DNA of 64,000 nucleotides from JAQBVV01 sp965249205 (lineage in GTDB: Bacteria; Acidobacteriota; Vicinamibacteria; Vicinamibacterales; UBA2999). This document shows, piece by piece, positions 9,688 to 19,111 of the stretch (its first letter is position 1; every line of letters starts with the position of its first letter). Where the stretch lies: positions 1 through 64,000 of the forward strand of contig CBDFLL010000006.1 in assembly GCA_965249205.1 (NCBI GenBank), in the 5' to 3' direction. A program made the translations under genes and the position numbers. Under the pieces are notes generated by a model that was given only the letters and a program-made list of their open reading frames with translations, did not search any database and was not told the DNA's origin.

Positions 9688-10990
9688 CTAGCAGGCTGCT
9701 GAAGAACCCGGGTGATCGGGCCGTTTTCTAAGGATCATGCGAGTCACCACCGACCGACAACGGTGCGCACGGCTGTGCGCTGGCCCCGATCAAGGGGCCG
9801 GCGACACGCGCGGCCGGTGATCAGGGACACCTCGCCTCCAGATTCCGCAGCCGGACCAAGTTATAGACCGTGGCGGCGAAGGTAAGCTGCCAATCCACGA
9901 GGGCGACACCGCGATGCCGGAGTTTGCGCAAGCCGCCGACGGTCTTCATCCAGCCAAAGACCTGTTCTACGAGTTTCCGTTTCCGCTGACTGACGTGATA
10001 GCCCGCATGCCGCGTGGTCCGGCCATCGATCGCACTCCAGCGGACCTTCTGAGCAACGTGGGGCGTGACGGCCCGGATACGGACAGCGGCCACAAAGCTT
10101 GCCACATCGTAGCCCTTGTCCGCCCCGACCGTGCTGCCCGGCGGCGCGCTGGCCTCCAGCAACAGCGCCGCTGCCTCGCGTTCGGCGGTCCCCGTCGCGT
10201 GAGTCGCGCAGACGTTGGCGACAAGTCCCTGTCGATTGTCCAGCAGCACGTGGCCCAGATACGCCAGCTTGGCTTCCTTCCCCTGGCCCTTCCGAGGCAG
10301 CATCGCCTCCGGATCGGTCGTCGACTGGTGCGTGTCGTTGCGCCGCCGCTCCCCGTGGAAGTTGACCGTGGGATTCCCGGGGTCATCGGGCGGGTCGCTC
10401 TCCGCCGCGTCCCGGCACCGAAAGCTCTTCAGGCTGGCCCACGCTTCCAATTGGGTCCCATCCACAGTGAAGTGTTCGTCCGAGAGCAGCCCGGCCGCCC
10501 GCGCGTGGGCCTGCACCGCATCAAAGAAGGCGGCCGCGAGATCGCCCGCCAGCAGCCGGTCGCGATTCTTGGTAAACGTGGTGGGATGCCAAACCGGGTC
10601 GTCCAAATTCAAGCCCACGAACCAGCGGAACAGCAGGTTGTAATTGAGCTCTTCCATCAGCAGCCGCTCGCTCCGCACCGTGTAGAGCACCTGCAGCAAC
10701 AACGCGCGCAGCAGCTGTTCCGGCGGGATCGACGGACGCCCTGTGTTGGCGTACAGGCCGGCGAACCTGCGCGACATCGTTCTCAGCGCTTCGTCCGTCA
10801 GCGCGCGAACCGCGCGGAGCGGATGGTCGGCTGGCACGCGCTGTTCCGGCGACAGGTAGCTGAACATGTGAGTGCTTTGCTCATCGTGTCCGCGCATGAT
10901 GGGGCTCCCTTCAGCGGTGTTGGGAGCATGGTAGTACGCCGGGATCGATCTGTCGATCCCATTTCACGGAGTTTTTCAGCAGCCTGCTAG
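9688..10990 (-). mobile_element. IS5/IS1182-type insertion sequence with CTAG duplications, left copy
   Basis: The element proper is 9692-10986, with CTAG at 9688-9691 and 10987-10990. Terminal inverted repeats begin CAGGCTGCTGAARAAC at both ends. CTAG is a target duplication rather than part of the element: removing the IS and one CTAG fuses ATG ATC CTA GAG CAG TTC in frame with the MBL gene downstream. One DDE transposase gene lies inside. The family call rests on the DUF772-like N-terminus plus DDE core and was not checked against ISfinder. Confidence 0.93.
9821..10897 (-). CDS. IS5/IS1182-type DDE transposase, left copy
   Basis: Identical to 47556-48632. Intact 358-residue ORF inside the insertion sequence, transcribed towards the Mo-hydroxylase operon. 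Confidence 0.93.
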   Translation of the reverse strand: MRGHDEQSTHMFSYLSPEQRVPADHPLRAVRALTDEALRTMSRRFAGLYANTGRPSIPPEQLLRALLLQVLYTVRSERLLMEELNYNLLFRWFVGLNLDDPVWHPTTFTKNRDRLLAGDLAAAFFDAVQAHARAAGLLSDEHFTVDGTQLEAWASLKSFRCRDAAESDPPDDPGNPTVNFHGERRRNDTHQSTTDPEAMLPRKGQGKEAKLAYLGHVLLDNRQGLVANVCATHATGTAEREAAALLLEASAPPGSTVGADKGYDVASFVAAVRIRAVTPHVAQKVRWSAIDGRTTRHAGYHVSQRKRKLVEQVFGWMKTVGGLRKLRHRGVALVDWQLTFAATVYNLVRLRNLEARCP

Positions 10991-11061
10991 AGCAGTTCTA
11001 CCTCAATTGCCTGGCGCACGCCTCCTACGTCATCGGTGACGAAGAGGCCGGAATCGCCGCC

Positions 11062-12378
11062 GTGATCGACCCGCAGCGCGATATCGACAGTTATGTCAGT
11101 TTCGCGGCCGAACACGGGCTGCGCATCGCCCACGTGTTCCTGACGCACCTCCACGCCGACTTCATTGCGGGTCATCTCGAACTCCGCGATCGCACCGGCG
11201 CCACTATCTACCTGGGCGCACCCGCGAGCGCGGAGTATGCCTTCACGCCGCTGGGGGACGGCCAGGCCGTCGAGTTCGGCCGTATCCGCCTCGTCGCACT
11301 GGAGACTCCTGGACACACACCCGAGTCGATTTCCCTTCTCGTCTACAACCTTGCGGATAGCGCCGACACACCACATGCGGTACTCACTGGCGACACGCTG
11401 TTTGTCGGAGATGTCGGCCGACCCGACCTGCGCGCGTCCCTGGGATGGTCGGCGACGGACCTGGGCGCGCTGCTCTACACCTCTTTGCGCGACAAACTGC
11501 TGCCGCTGCCAGATGCCACCTTCGTCTACCCGGCGCATGGAGCGGGATCGCTGTGCGGAAAAGCGATCGGTAAGGAGACCGTCTCGACAATCGGAGCGCA
11601 GCGCGCATCCAACTACGCGCTCCAGCCGATGAGCCAGACGGCGTTTATCGGTCTGGTGACAGCCGATCAGGCGGACGCACCGGCGTACTTCACCTACGAC
11701 GCGGTGCTGAACAGCCGAGAGCGCCCGACGCTTGACCAGGCTCTTGCCCGCGAGCTGACGCCGCTGACGCTCGACGCGCTGCTGGCGGAGCAGGCAAAAG
11801 GCACGTGCGTACTCGACACGCGGGACCCTGCTGAGTTTGCAGCCGCCCATCTGGTGGGAAGCCTCAATATCGGCCTCGTGGGCCAGTACGCAACCTGGGC
11901 CGGCACCTTGCTCACACCCGATCAACCAGTGGCGATCATCGCGGACCCGGGTGCAGAGGTCGACTCGGCGATGCGCCTTGGGCGCATCGGCTTCGATCAG
12001 GTCGTTGGATATCTGGATGGCGGGCTCGCCAGCGCGACCTCCGCGCCGGAACACATCACGACAACTGAGCGCGTGGGGGCTGACGTCGCCGCCTCGCGGA
12101 CCGCCTCCGACACGCCGCCAGTGATCGTCGACGTGCGCGCTGCGCCGGAACGCGCGCAGAAACGCATCGACGGCAGCCTTCATCTCCCGTTGAACCATCT
12201 CGCCGAGCGGCTCGCCGAGATCCCCGCGGGCCGACCGGTGATCCTACACTGCGCAGGTGGCTATCGCTCGGCGATCGCGGCCAGCCTCCTGCAGTGCCAC
12301 GGGTACACCGACGTGTCTGAGCTGGCTGGCGGCATCGCGGCGTGGGAAACAGCGGGGTTGCCGGTGCTCACCGCATAG
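11062..12378 (+). CDS. MBL-fold hydrolase with two rhodanese domains, 5' end lost to IS
   Basis: Persulfide-dioxygenase-like sulfur enzyme. A metallo-beta-lactamase domain with the metal motif THLHADFIAGH and later His/Asp ligands (TPGHTPES, LTGDTLFVGD, PAHGAGS) is followed by two rhodanese-like domains. The last has the Cys loop LHCAGGYRSA; the first lacks an obvious Cys at that loop. The frame stays open upstream through QFYLNCLAHASYVIGD to the IS border at 10990, but no ATG, GTG or TTG lies between the preceding stop in the IS and the GTG at 11062. The native start is the orphan ATG at 9682. Initiation at 11062 would lose about 25 N-terminal residues of the fold, so activity is doubtful although the metal motif remains. 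The gene ends 42 bp from the convergent histidine kinase gene. Confidence 0.85.
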   Translation: MIDPQRDIDSYVSFAAEHGLRIAHVFLTHLHADFIAGHLELRDRTGATIYLGAPASAEYAFTPLGDGQAVEFGRIRLVALETPGHTPESISLLVYNLADSADTPHAVLTGDTLFVGDVGRPDLRASLGWSATDLGALLYTSLRDKLLPLPDATFVYPAHGAGSLCGKAIGKETVSTIGAQRASNYALQPMSQTAFIGLVTADQADAPAYFTYDAVLNSRERPTLDQALARELTPLTLDALLAEQAKGTCVLDTRDPAEFAAAHLVGSLNIGLVGQYATWAGTLLTPDQPVAIIADPGAEVDSAMRLGRIGFDQVVGYLDGGLASATSAPEHITTTERVGADVAASRTASDTPPVIVDVRAAPERAQKRIDGSLHLPLNHLAERLAEIPAGRPVILHCAGGYRSAIAASLLQCHGYTDVSELAGGIAAWETAGLPVLTA

Positions 12379-12420
12379 CGACCCGACGCCCCGGGGAGGC
12401 TCGCCGCCTGGAGCGCCGGC

Positions 12421-13824
12421 TCAGCTCGCGACACGAGCGGGCGCCGGTGCGGCTCGCGGAAGCTCAATGCGAAACGTACTGCCGGCCGCGCCAGATGCCA
12501 CCAGCGTCAGACGGCCTCCGCTGGCTTCCACGGCACCTCTCGCGATTGGTAGCCCCAGGCCCGCACCGCTCGCACCAACCGGAACATCCGGCGAGCGGTA
12601 GAAGCGCTCGAAGATGCGGCTCTTGGCAACCTCGCCGATGCCGGCACCACGATCGACCACGTCGAGCGTCGCCGCGTCCGCGCCGGCGGCCACGCTGATC
12701 AGAATTTCGCTGTGCTCCGGGCTGAATTTGATCGCGTTATCGACCAGATTGATCACCGACTGCCGTACGGCCGCCCGATCGCCGCGCGCCATCTGCACCC
12801 CACGCGGCTCGACGACAATCGCCTGGCCTTTTTCTTCGGCCAGCACGTCTAGATGCCCGGCGACCTCCTGTGCCAGCGCCGACAGGTCAAACACCTCCAG
12901 CGAGCGAGCGGTCTGACCCGTTTCTGAGCGCGAGAGCGTGAGCAGCCGATCGACCAGACTGGCGAGCCGATCGGCTTCTTCAAGCATGCTCCCGATGATG
13001 CCGCGGTACGCGGCCTCATTGCGGTGCTCGCGCACACCAACTTCTCCGACGCTGCGAATGGCAGTCAGTGGCGTGCGCAGTTCGTGTGACACATTCGCCG
13101 TGAACTGACGCATCTGCTCGAACGACGACTCCAGCCGGCTCAGTGTGTCGTTGAACACCGTTGCCAGGCGTCCCATCTCGTCGTCGGGGTTCTCCACGAG
13201 GAGACGATCGCTCAACCGCGCTGCCGTGATCACACGCGCGCGCTCGGTCATGCGTTCGACAGGCAACAGCGCACGCCGTGCGAGCGTGTATCCACCCAGG
13301 CCTGCCACGGCAACAGCAACCGGGAGTCCGAGCGCAAAGATGAGGGTGAGCTGCCACAGATCCTGGCGCATCGCCGCCTCGGAGCGGGCGACCTGAACGA
13401 TGACCGGCGTCGCTCCGATGCGACCTCGGCGTGTGAGCACGCGCATAGGCGCCTCATCGGCGGGCACCGACACGAGGCTATCGTCGGAGCGCAACGCCAG
13501 CTCCCGCGTCTGCTGCACCGGTCGCCGCTGCGCCTCGAAGTTCTGATACAGCAGGTCGCCCGCAGGGCTCCAGACCTGCAGCCAGGGGCTCTCCTCCTCG
13601 ACAAGGTCCTCGTACCACGTGATGCCGCCATCAGCCGTCTGGTCCACCATCGCGGCGGCCATCTGGAAATCACCGCGTAGCCGCTCGTCGAGCGCCTCGG
13701 AAGCGTTGCGGCTGACGAAGGCGAAGACCAGCGCGGCGTAAAGGCCGAGCACGCCGACCATCGCTGCGAGGTACCACAACGTGAGCCTGACCCGGACGTT
13801 GTGCGACCGCCACCAGCGCCTCAT
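12421..13824 (-). CDS. Sensor histidine kinase with HAMP domain
   Basis: Membrane kinase of 467 residues. Transmembrane segments at about 14-37 and 158-181 enclose a periplasmic sensor region; a HAMP linker follows. The H-box NVSHELRTPLT carries the phosphorylated His247. The N-box NLVDNAIKFSP, G1 box DRGAGIGE and G2 box GAGLGLPIA complete the ATP-binding domain. The architecture resembles CusS/BaeS-type kinases that respond to envelope or metal stress, but the signal cannot be read from sequence. The start overlaps the response-regulator stop by 4 bp, so the two form a coupled pair downstream of fdhD. Confidence 0.93.
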   Translation of the reverse strand: MRRWWRSHNVRVRLTLWYLAAMVGVLGLYAALVFAFVSRNASEALDERLRGDFQMAAAMVDQTADGGITWYEDLVEEESPWLQVWSPAGDLLYQNFEAQRRPVQQTRELALRSDDSLVSVPADEAPMRVLTRRGRIGATPVIVQVARSEAAMRQDLWQLTLIFALGLPVAVAVAGLGGYTLARRALLPVERMTERARVITAARLSDRLLVENPDDEMGRLATVFNDTLSRLESSFEQMRQFTANVSHELRTPLTAIRSVGEVGVREHRNEAAYRGIIGSMLEEADRLASLVDRLLTLSRSETGQTARSLEVFDLSALAQEVAGHLDVLAEEKGQAIVVEPRGVQMARGDRAAVRQSVINLVDNAIKFSPEHSEILISVAAGADAATLDVVDRGAGIGEVAKSRIFERFYRSPDVPVGASGAGLGLPIARGAVEASGGRLTLVASGAAGSTFRIELPRAAPAPARVAS

Positions 13825-14504
13825 GGCTCGCCCTCTCGGAGCACGAATCCCACACCGCGCACCGTGTGAATCAGCTTCGCCACCTGATTGGCGTCGACCT
13901 TGCGGCGCAACCGCGCGATATGCACGTCGATGACGTTGTCGAGCGGCGTGGTTCGTGCCGTCTCCTTCCAGACGTCGCGCGCCAGAGTTTCACGGGAGAC
14001 CACCTTCCCGCGGTGCCGGAGCAGATACTCGAGTAGCTCGAATTCGCGCACGGTCAGGTCAACGCTATGCCCTCCCCGGATCACCTCGCGCGTGATCAGC
14101 TGCATGTCGAGATCCGCAACGGCGAGCCGGGGCGTCTCGGCGGCCCGGCCCCGCCGCACGAGCGCGCGGAGCCGCGCGAGCAGCTCGGTGAACGCAAACG
14201 GCTTGATGAGATAGTCGTCGGCACCCATGTCGAGCCCGATGACACGATCCTCTAGTGTGTCTCGCGCGGTCAGCACGAGCACCGGCGTCTTGATGCCCCG
14301 TTCACGCATGGCCTTCAGGATTTCCAGGCCATCGCGACCAGGCAGCGTCAGGTCGAGCAGCATCGCATCGAACTGTTCGGTCGTGATCCGAAAGAAGGCG
14401 CCTTCCCCGGTACGCTCAACGAGCACGTCGTATCGCTCGCCCTCGAGCCCTTCGCGCAAGGCATTGGCCACCTTCCGCTCGTCTTCGACAACCAGGATAC
14501 GCAT
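13821..14504 (-). CDS. OmpR-family response regulator
   Basis: Two-domain regulator of 227 residues. The receiver domain has the acidic pocket VVEDE, phospho-acceptor Asp51 (LLDLTLPGRDG), Thr in VLTARD and Lys in LIKPF. The C-terminal winged helix (about 130-225) ends in the recognition segment NVIDVHIARLRRKVD and the wing RGVGFVLR. It is the partner of the kinase that follows. It lies immediately after fdhD with 2 bp between, suggesting one fdhD-regulator-kinase transcript. Confidence 0.95.
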   Translation of the reverse strand: MRILVVEDERKVANALREGLEGERYDVLVERTGEGAFFRITTEQFDAMLLDLTLPGRDGLEILKAMRERGIKTPVLVLTARDTLEDRVIGLDMGADDYLIKPFAFTELLARLRALVRRGRAAETPRLAVADLDMQLITREVIRGGHSVDLTVREFELLEYLLRHRGKVVSRETLARDVWKETARTTPLDNVIDVHIARLRRKVDANQVAKLIHTVRGVGFVLREGEP

Positions 14505-14506
14505 CG

Positions 14507-15328
14507 TCAGGTCGTGATTCGGTGATCGCCGGAGTAGACATTGAAGGTCCGCCCACGGACGAATCCGAGCAAGGTCACGTTCCCGTCGCGCGCCAGCTCG
14601 ATGGCCAGGCTGGATGGGGCCGATACCGCGCCGAGGATCGGAATGCCGGCGACCGTGGCCTTCTGGACAATCTCGAATGACGTTCGACCACTGACCAATA
14701 GCACGCGGTCGCTAAGCGGGAAACGCTCGGCGAGGAGCTGTGCGCCGACCACCTTGTCGACGGCGTTGTGCCGGCCCACGTCTTCGGCCACCGCCACCAG
14801 AACACCTTCGCGATCGAAGAGGCCCGCCGCGTGCAGGCCGCCCGTTTCGTCAAACACCGACTGAGCGCCTCGCAGCGACTCCGGCAACGTCGCGACCGTT
14901 GCCGCGGACACCGACCAATCGGCGCTGATGCTGGGGATGCTGCGCACCAGATCGTCGATCGAGCGCCGCCCGCACACGCCACAGGCGCTCGTCGTCGTCA
15001 CGGGGCGTGTCGCGGCAAGCGCAGTTTCAGCCCGCTCCTGGGCCGGGCCAACCAGCGTCACGTCGAGCACGTTGCCTTCCGCACCGGCGTCCACGTCCGT
15101 GCAATGCCGAATCGTGCCGAGATCATCGGCGTCGAGGATGATGCGTTCAGACAGCAGGAAGCCGGCTGCCAACTCCCGATCAGCGCCTGGCGTGCGCATC
15201 GTCACGATGAACGGTGATCCCTGGAGACGGATCTCCAACGGTTCCTCGACAGCCGCAAAGTCCGGTCGCCGGAAACTGGTGCGACCATCGACCCGAAGGA
15301 CGTCGACGGCGTACGCCCGAGACGTCAT
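14507..15328 (-). CDS. fdhD: FdhD sulfur carrier for molybdenum cofactor
   Basis: Cytoplasmic protein of the FdhD/NarQ family, known to pass sulfur from a cysteine desulfurase to the Mo cofactor of formate dehydrogenases. The paired catalytic cysteines lie in ACGVCGRR (C116, C119), and the C-terminal AEDVGRHNAVDKV segment is typical. An in-frame ORF extends upstream to 15577, but family similarity starts at MTSRAYAV, so ATG 15328 is used. No formate dehydrogenase is visible. The Mo enzymes in the window are xanthine-dehydrogenase-type hydroxylases, which normally rely on XdhC-like factors, so a functional link is uncertain. Confidence 0.92.
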   Translation of the reverse strand: MTSRAYAVDVLRVDGRTSFRRPDFAAVEEPLEIRLQGSPFIVTMRTPGADRELAAGFLLSERIILDADDLGTIRHCTDVDAGAEGNVLDVTLVGPAQERAETALAATRPVTTTSACGVCGRRSIDDLVRSIPSISADWSVSAATVATLPESLRGAQSVFDETGGLHAAGLFDREGVLVAVAEDVGRHNAVDKVVGAQLLAERFPLSDRVLLVSGRTSFEIVQKATVAGIPILGAVSAPSSLAIELARDGNVTLLGFVRGRTFNVYSGDHRITT

Positions 15329-15521
15329 CGCGCCATCCGCGCCTTCCTTACGTCCATGTCTCCCATCATCTCTGCCAGCTCCGGTCGGCGGCTCCGAACA
15401 ACCATGCCGCAAATGTAGGCGTTTGTCACGGCGCCTTGCGGGGCCGGCCGCCAATCGGCGAGGCCGAAGAGCGCTGACCCGAGTGCTACCATGCACACCA
15501 CTCGTGGAGAAAGAACCGAAC

Positions 15522-16169
15522 ATGTACGCGATTCTCGTCACCGCTTCCGACCGACCCGGCATGCTGTACGGGCTCACAAAGGTCCTGGCTGATCATGGCG
15601 CCAACATCACGTACGTCGACATCCACGCCGGCGATCCGCATTCCAAGATCTATTTCGAACTGGCGCTGGAGGCGATGCCGATGGAGCGGGTGATGAGCGA
15701 TCTCCGAGGCGTCTCCGGTGTCGTGGATGCTGCCGAGACTCCCTCATTCACAAAGATCTACGGCAAGCGAATCATCGTGATGGGTGGCGGCGCTCAGGTC
15801 GGACTTGTCGCGATGGGCGCTGTCTCGGAAGCCGACCGGCACAATATCCGCGGAGAACGCATCTCAGTCGACACGATCCCCCTGGTCGGTGAAACGGCAC
15901 TGGCCGCCGCCGTGCGCTCGGTGGTCCGGCTGCCGCGCGTGCGGGTCCTCGTACTGGCCGGCGCGATCATGGGCGGTGAGATCGCGGAAGCCGTCACTGA
16001 GGTCCGGGCGCATGGACTGTTTGTCATCTCGCTGAACATGGTCGGCAGCGTGCCCGACGCCGCGAATCTGGTAGTCACCGATCCGGTACAGGCTGGCGTC
16101 ATGGCGGTGATGGCGGTCGCAGACACCGCCGCATTCGATCTGATGCGCCAGGTCAAAAAGCGGTATTGA
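15522..16169 (+). CDS. ACT-domain protein with DUF5612-like C-terminal domain
   Basis: Protein of 215 residues. An N-terminal ACT domain (ILVTASDRPGMLYGLTKVL, about 3-75) usually binds small ligands such as amino acids. The second domain has a glycine-rich turn VMGGGAQVGLVAMGAVSEA and the conserved block NIRGERISVDTIPLVGE, which I recall from DUF5612 proteins of archaea and scattered bacteria. A regulatory or sensing role is plausible; no enzymatic function is assigned. ATG 15522 follows a purine-rich site (GGAGAAAGAA). The in-frame extension back to 14928 overlaps fdhD antisense and is rejected. It is divergent from fdhD. Confidence 0.78.
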   Translation: MYAILVTASDRPGMLYGLTKVLADHGANITYVDIHAGDPHSKIYFELALEAMPMERVMSDLRGVSGVVDAAETPSFTKIYGKRIIVMGGGAQVGLVAMGAVSEADRHNIRGERISVDTIPLVGETALAAAVRSVVRLPRVRVLVLAGAIMGGEIAEAVTEVRAHGLFVISLNMVGSVPDAANLVVTDPVQAGVMAVMAVADTAAFDLMRQVKKRY

Positions 16170-16197
16170 ACCAATAAGTCTCATTGTGAACCACAGC

Positions 16198-16214
16198 GGC
16201 GGCGTTCGGCCGCC
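16198..16214 (+). terminator. Short GC hairpin after ACT-domain gene
   Basis: Perfect 6-bp stem GGCGGC/GCCGCC with a GTTCG loop, 29 bp after the stop. There is no T-tract, so it is at best a weak intrinsic terminator. The remaining 180 bp up to the receptor relic holds no gene I can support. Confidence 0.35.
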
Positions 16215-16394
16215 TCCCGCGCACGCGGCTCAAAATACCTATAGAATCTGCCCTGTCTCGCCGAGAAGGTCAGCAGTCGATGAACGCCTGGGGAGTCGGC
16301 CTGCGCATTCGTTGGTCGCTCCGTGGACCTTCAGGTAGAACTGCCTGCTGCTAGCCGGTCTAACGAAGCACTCACGCACCCGGGAGTAGCCGTA

Positions 16395-16859
16395 ATGCAC
16401 CGTGTCACGCTGATTGGACTATGTTTCGCCATCGTCGTTCCCGATCCGGTGGCGTCCGCCCAAGGTCTACAGACCGGCACGCTCACCGGCATCGTGGAAT
16501 CCTCCGACGGCGTGGCGCTCCCGGGAGTTCAGATCACCGCCCGCTCGGCAGCGCTGCAAGGTGAGCGCACGACCGTCACTGACGTCAACGGCGTCTACTA
16601 CGTCCGGGCGCTCCCGCCCGGCGAGTACGCACTCAACCTCACACTGCCTGATTTTCGACCGTCCAGCCGAGACAACGTGGTCGTCGGCGTCGGCAGCGTG
16701 ACGGCTGTCAACGCGACGATGTCGCCGGCGTCGCTTGCGGAAACCGTCACGGTCACAGCAGAGGCACCGCCTGCGGAGCCGTCGCGCCGGGGCACACGAT
16801 TCAGGGGAGCTACATCATCAACGCCACCGAGCAGGCAAACACGACTGGCGTCGGACTGA
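16395..16859 (+). pseudogene. TonB-dependent receptor, N-terminal fragment
   Basis: ATG 16395 opens a signal peptide (MHRVTLIGLCFAIVV, cleavage near ASAQ) and a carboxypeptidase-regulatory-like domain (TGIVESSDGVALPGVQITAR), ending in the linker VTVTAEAPPAEPS. In receptors of this acidobacterial type a TonB plug of about 120 residues should follow. Here the reading leaves the family after the linker and terminates in frame-shifted residues. The barrel resumes in another frame near 16795, so the plug and the first barrel strands are missing. Confidence 0.8.
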
Positions 16860-16882
16860 CCCGCCTCGTCGATTCCAGCACG

Positions 16883-18718
16883 TTGTACACGCGGCAACTG
16901 CCCAACCATCTTTTCGCCGTGAACTACAGCGGCGTGCTGTCGCAACGCGCACTCGCCACCGTGCAGTACTCGCAGAAGCGACAGGGGCGCCGCAACAACG
17001 GCGGGAGAAGCACCGACATCTTTGATTCACCGTTCCTGACTCAGGGAGCGAGTAGAAATGTGCCCGGATTCCTCTTCTATCACGCGCCATTCTTCGACGC
17101 GACGGACCCGGAGGATCGCGACAATCGCCAGGTGACTGGAAGCCTGAGCTATCTGGCTTCCACGGACCGGTACGGCAGCCACGACCTCACCGCGGGCGCC
17201 GAGTACTTTGTGAGCACCGGCGTCGGCGGAAACTCGCAGTCGCCATCCGGCTCCGTCTTTGTGACCGACTACGTGGTACAGGACGGCAGGCCTGTGGTCG
17301 ACGACCGAGGGAGGCCCATCCCGCGGTTCGTGCCCGGCGTCTCCGAGGTCTGGAACTTCCTTGCCACGCGTGGAGCCACGATCGACATCAAGACGACGTC
17401 GGTCTACCTCCAGGATCGTTGGGTGGTCACGCCGCGGCTGACGCTGCAACTGGGCGCCAGAATCGAAGCGGTGCGCGGGGATGCGACCGGTAACATTACA
17501 ACCGTCGATACCACGTCGATCGCGCCACGCCTTGGCGCCACGTTCGACGTCCACGGCGACGGCGCCACCGTGGTACAAGCCACGTATGGGCACTATTCCG
17601 GTAAGTACAACCAGGTTCAGTTTTCAGCAAACACCAACGTCGGCCGCCCCAGCGAAGTCGACTACGTGTATTCCGGCCCCGCTGGTCAAGGCGGCGACTT
17701 CGCTCCCGGGTTCGATCTCAGCAACTACACCCAGGCGATCTTCGCCAGCTTCCCGACGGCGAACGTTCAGGTCGACGACGGGCTCCGATCTCCAACGGTC
17801 CGCGAGATTACGGTGGCACTCGGCCAACAACTGGGGCGTGGACACGTCAAGGCGACCTACGTGTGGCGCACAACGTCGAATTTTGTCGAAGACATCATCG
17901 ACCTTTCGACCGGCGTGACAAACGTCCCCATGGTCGGAACGCTCTCCAACCGTGTGTTCCGCAATACGAACCTGCCCGAGCGGGAGTATCAGGCTCTCGT
18001 CGTCCAGGCGACTCATCGTCCAAACGACGCACTCTTTGTGAGTGGCGAGTACACGCTCCAGCTCCGCAACCACGGCAACTTCGTTGGGGAAACCGCCAAC
18101 CGACCTGGGGTCCCGTCAATCTTTGGTGACTTTCCTGAAATCTTTGGACCCGCGCTGGACCGACTGGCGCCGACCGGCCGGCTCGACAGCTACCAACGAC
18201 ACAAGCTGCGGATCTACGGCGTCTACTCGCAGCGGTTGGGTCGCTTTGGGTCTGTGGACCTCTCACCGATCTGGCGGGTGAACTCCGGCAACGTCTATAG
18301 CCGCACCGCCCGGATCAGATTGACGCCGGAGCAACTGGCTCTGAACCCAGGCTATCCTGCAGGCGACATCAACCGCTTCGTACGGGAAACGATCTTTTTT
18401 GGCTTGCGTGGACAAGACGATTTCACGGGCTATGGCGTGCTCGACCTGGCCGCGACCTACAGCATTCCCGTGTGGCGATCAGCCGCGCCGTGGTTCAAGG
18501 TCGAGATCTACAATGCTTTCAACAATCAGAAAACCATCAGGTGGGACACCACTGTCGGCGTCGACCGGAACGGTACGTCCGACGCCAACGGCATCCCGAC
18601 CGCGTTCGTCGAGGGGCCGCGGTTCGGGACAGCCACAAGCGACAACCACTTTCCACAGCCGTACGCCGGACAAAACGGCGGACGTGCTTTCCGAGCCGCG
18701 TTCGGTGTGCGCTTTTAG
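16883..18718 (+). pseudogene. TonB-dependent receptor, C-terminal barrel fragment
   Basis: At least 611 residues of the outer-membrane barrel of a CarboxypepD_reg/TonB receptor. The family match extends upstream of the first start codon as GSYIINATEQANTTGVGL, back to about 16800. The C-terminus ends in Phe (AAFGVRF) as expected for BAM-inserted barrels. There is no signal peptide and no plug. Compared with the usual 1000 or so residues, a few hundred codons have been deleted and the frame shifted relative to 16395-16859. Any product from 16883 would not be exported. Confidence 0.8.
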
Positions 18719-18763
18719 GAGCGCGACCGTATCCGCGTCTCGTCCAAGGAGATAGTCCCAACC

Positions 18764-19111
18764 GTGTTGAACGAAGACAAACGCACCGCCGAGCGAATCC
18801 AGATCCTCGGCGAGCTTCGCGGCGACATGAAGGTGTTCCAGCCGATGCACGTCCGCGAAATCAGCCGGACCGGTGTCACCATCGAAACCGTGTTTCCGCT
18901 TCAAGTTGAATCGCTGCACGATGTACGGCTCACCCTGGGCGACACATCGGTCGTCATCAAAGGGCGCGTCGTTCATTCGTACGTCAGCGACATCGAGGAG
19001 GGTGCCGTCGCCTACCGTTCGGGCATCGAACTCGTGGAACCGTCGCCGACCGTCACCCGTGCCATCGAGCAATTCCTGGGTGCCGTCAAGGCAGATCGCC
19101 GCGTCGTCTAG
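18764..19111 (+). CDS. PilZ-domain protein
   Basis: Single-domain protein of 115 residues. It has the cyclic-di-GMP-binding signatures of PilZ: a basic N-terminal stretch with spaced arginines (NEDKRTAER) and REISRTGVTIE in place of the (D/N)xSxxG motif. GTG start behind a good AAGGAG site at about 18748. It could act as a c-di-GMP effector; the window also encodes a GGDEF cyclase (40898) and an HD-GYP protein (29241). The stop codon abuts the intergenic repeat at 19111. Confidence 0.85.
   Translation: MLNEDKRTAERIQILGELRGDMKVFQPMHVREISRTGVTIETVFPLQVESLHDVRLTLGDTSVVIKGRVVHSYVSDIEEGAVAYRSGIELVEPSPTVTRAIEQFLGAVKADRRVV

Larger units (their letters stand above)
1..10991. repeat. Left arm of giant inverted repeat
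   Basis: This segment is the reverse complement of 47462-58453. Coordinates pair as x + y = 58453 for x above about 456 and 58454 below it, because the left arm lacks one base near 455. All encoded proteins are the same length and sequence in both arms. The inner boundary falls one base outside the CTAG flank of the insertion sequence. The outer boundary is not visible because the window starts inside the arm. Confidence 0.97.

Noticed and set aside
9914..10990. 358-codon ORF antisense to the transposase (and its twin at 47463-48539)
   Set aside because: Shadow of the transposase; no conserved motif.
9688..10990. CTAG treated as the outer end of the IS terminal repeat
   Set aside because: Removing the element with both CTAG copies breaks the MBL reading frame, whereas keeping one copy restores it; CTAG is therefore a target duplication.
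10987..12198. 403-codon ORF antisense to the MBL/rhodanese gene
   Set aside because: No recognisable motif, and it lies fully within a conserved coding frame on the other strand.
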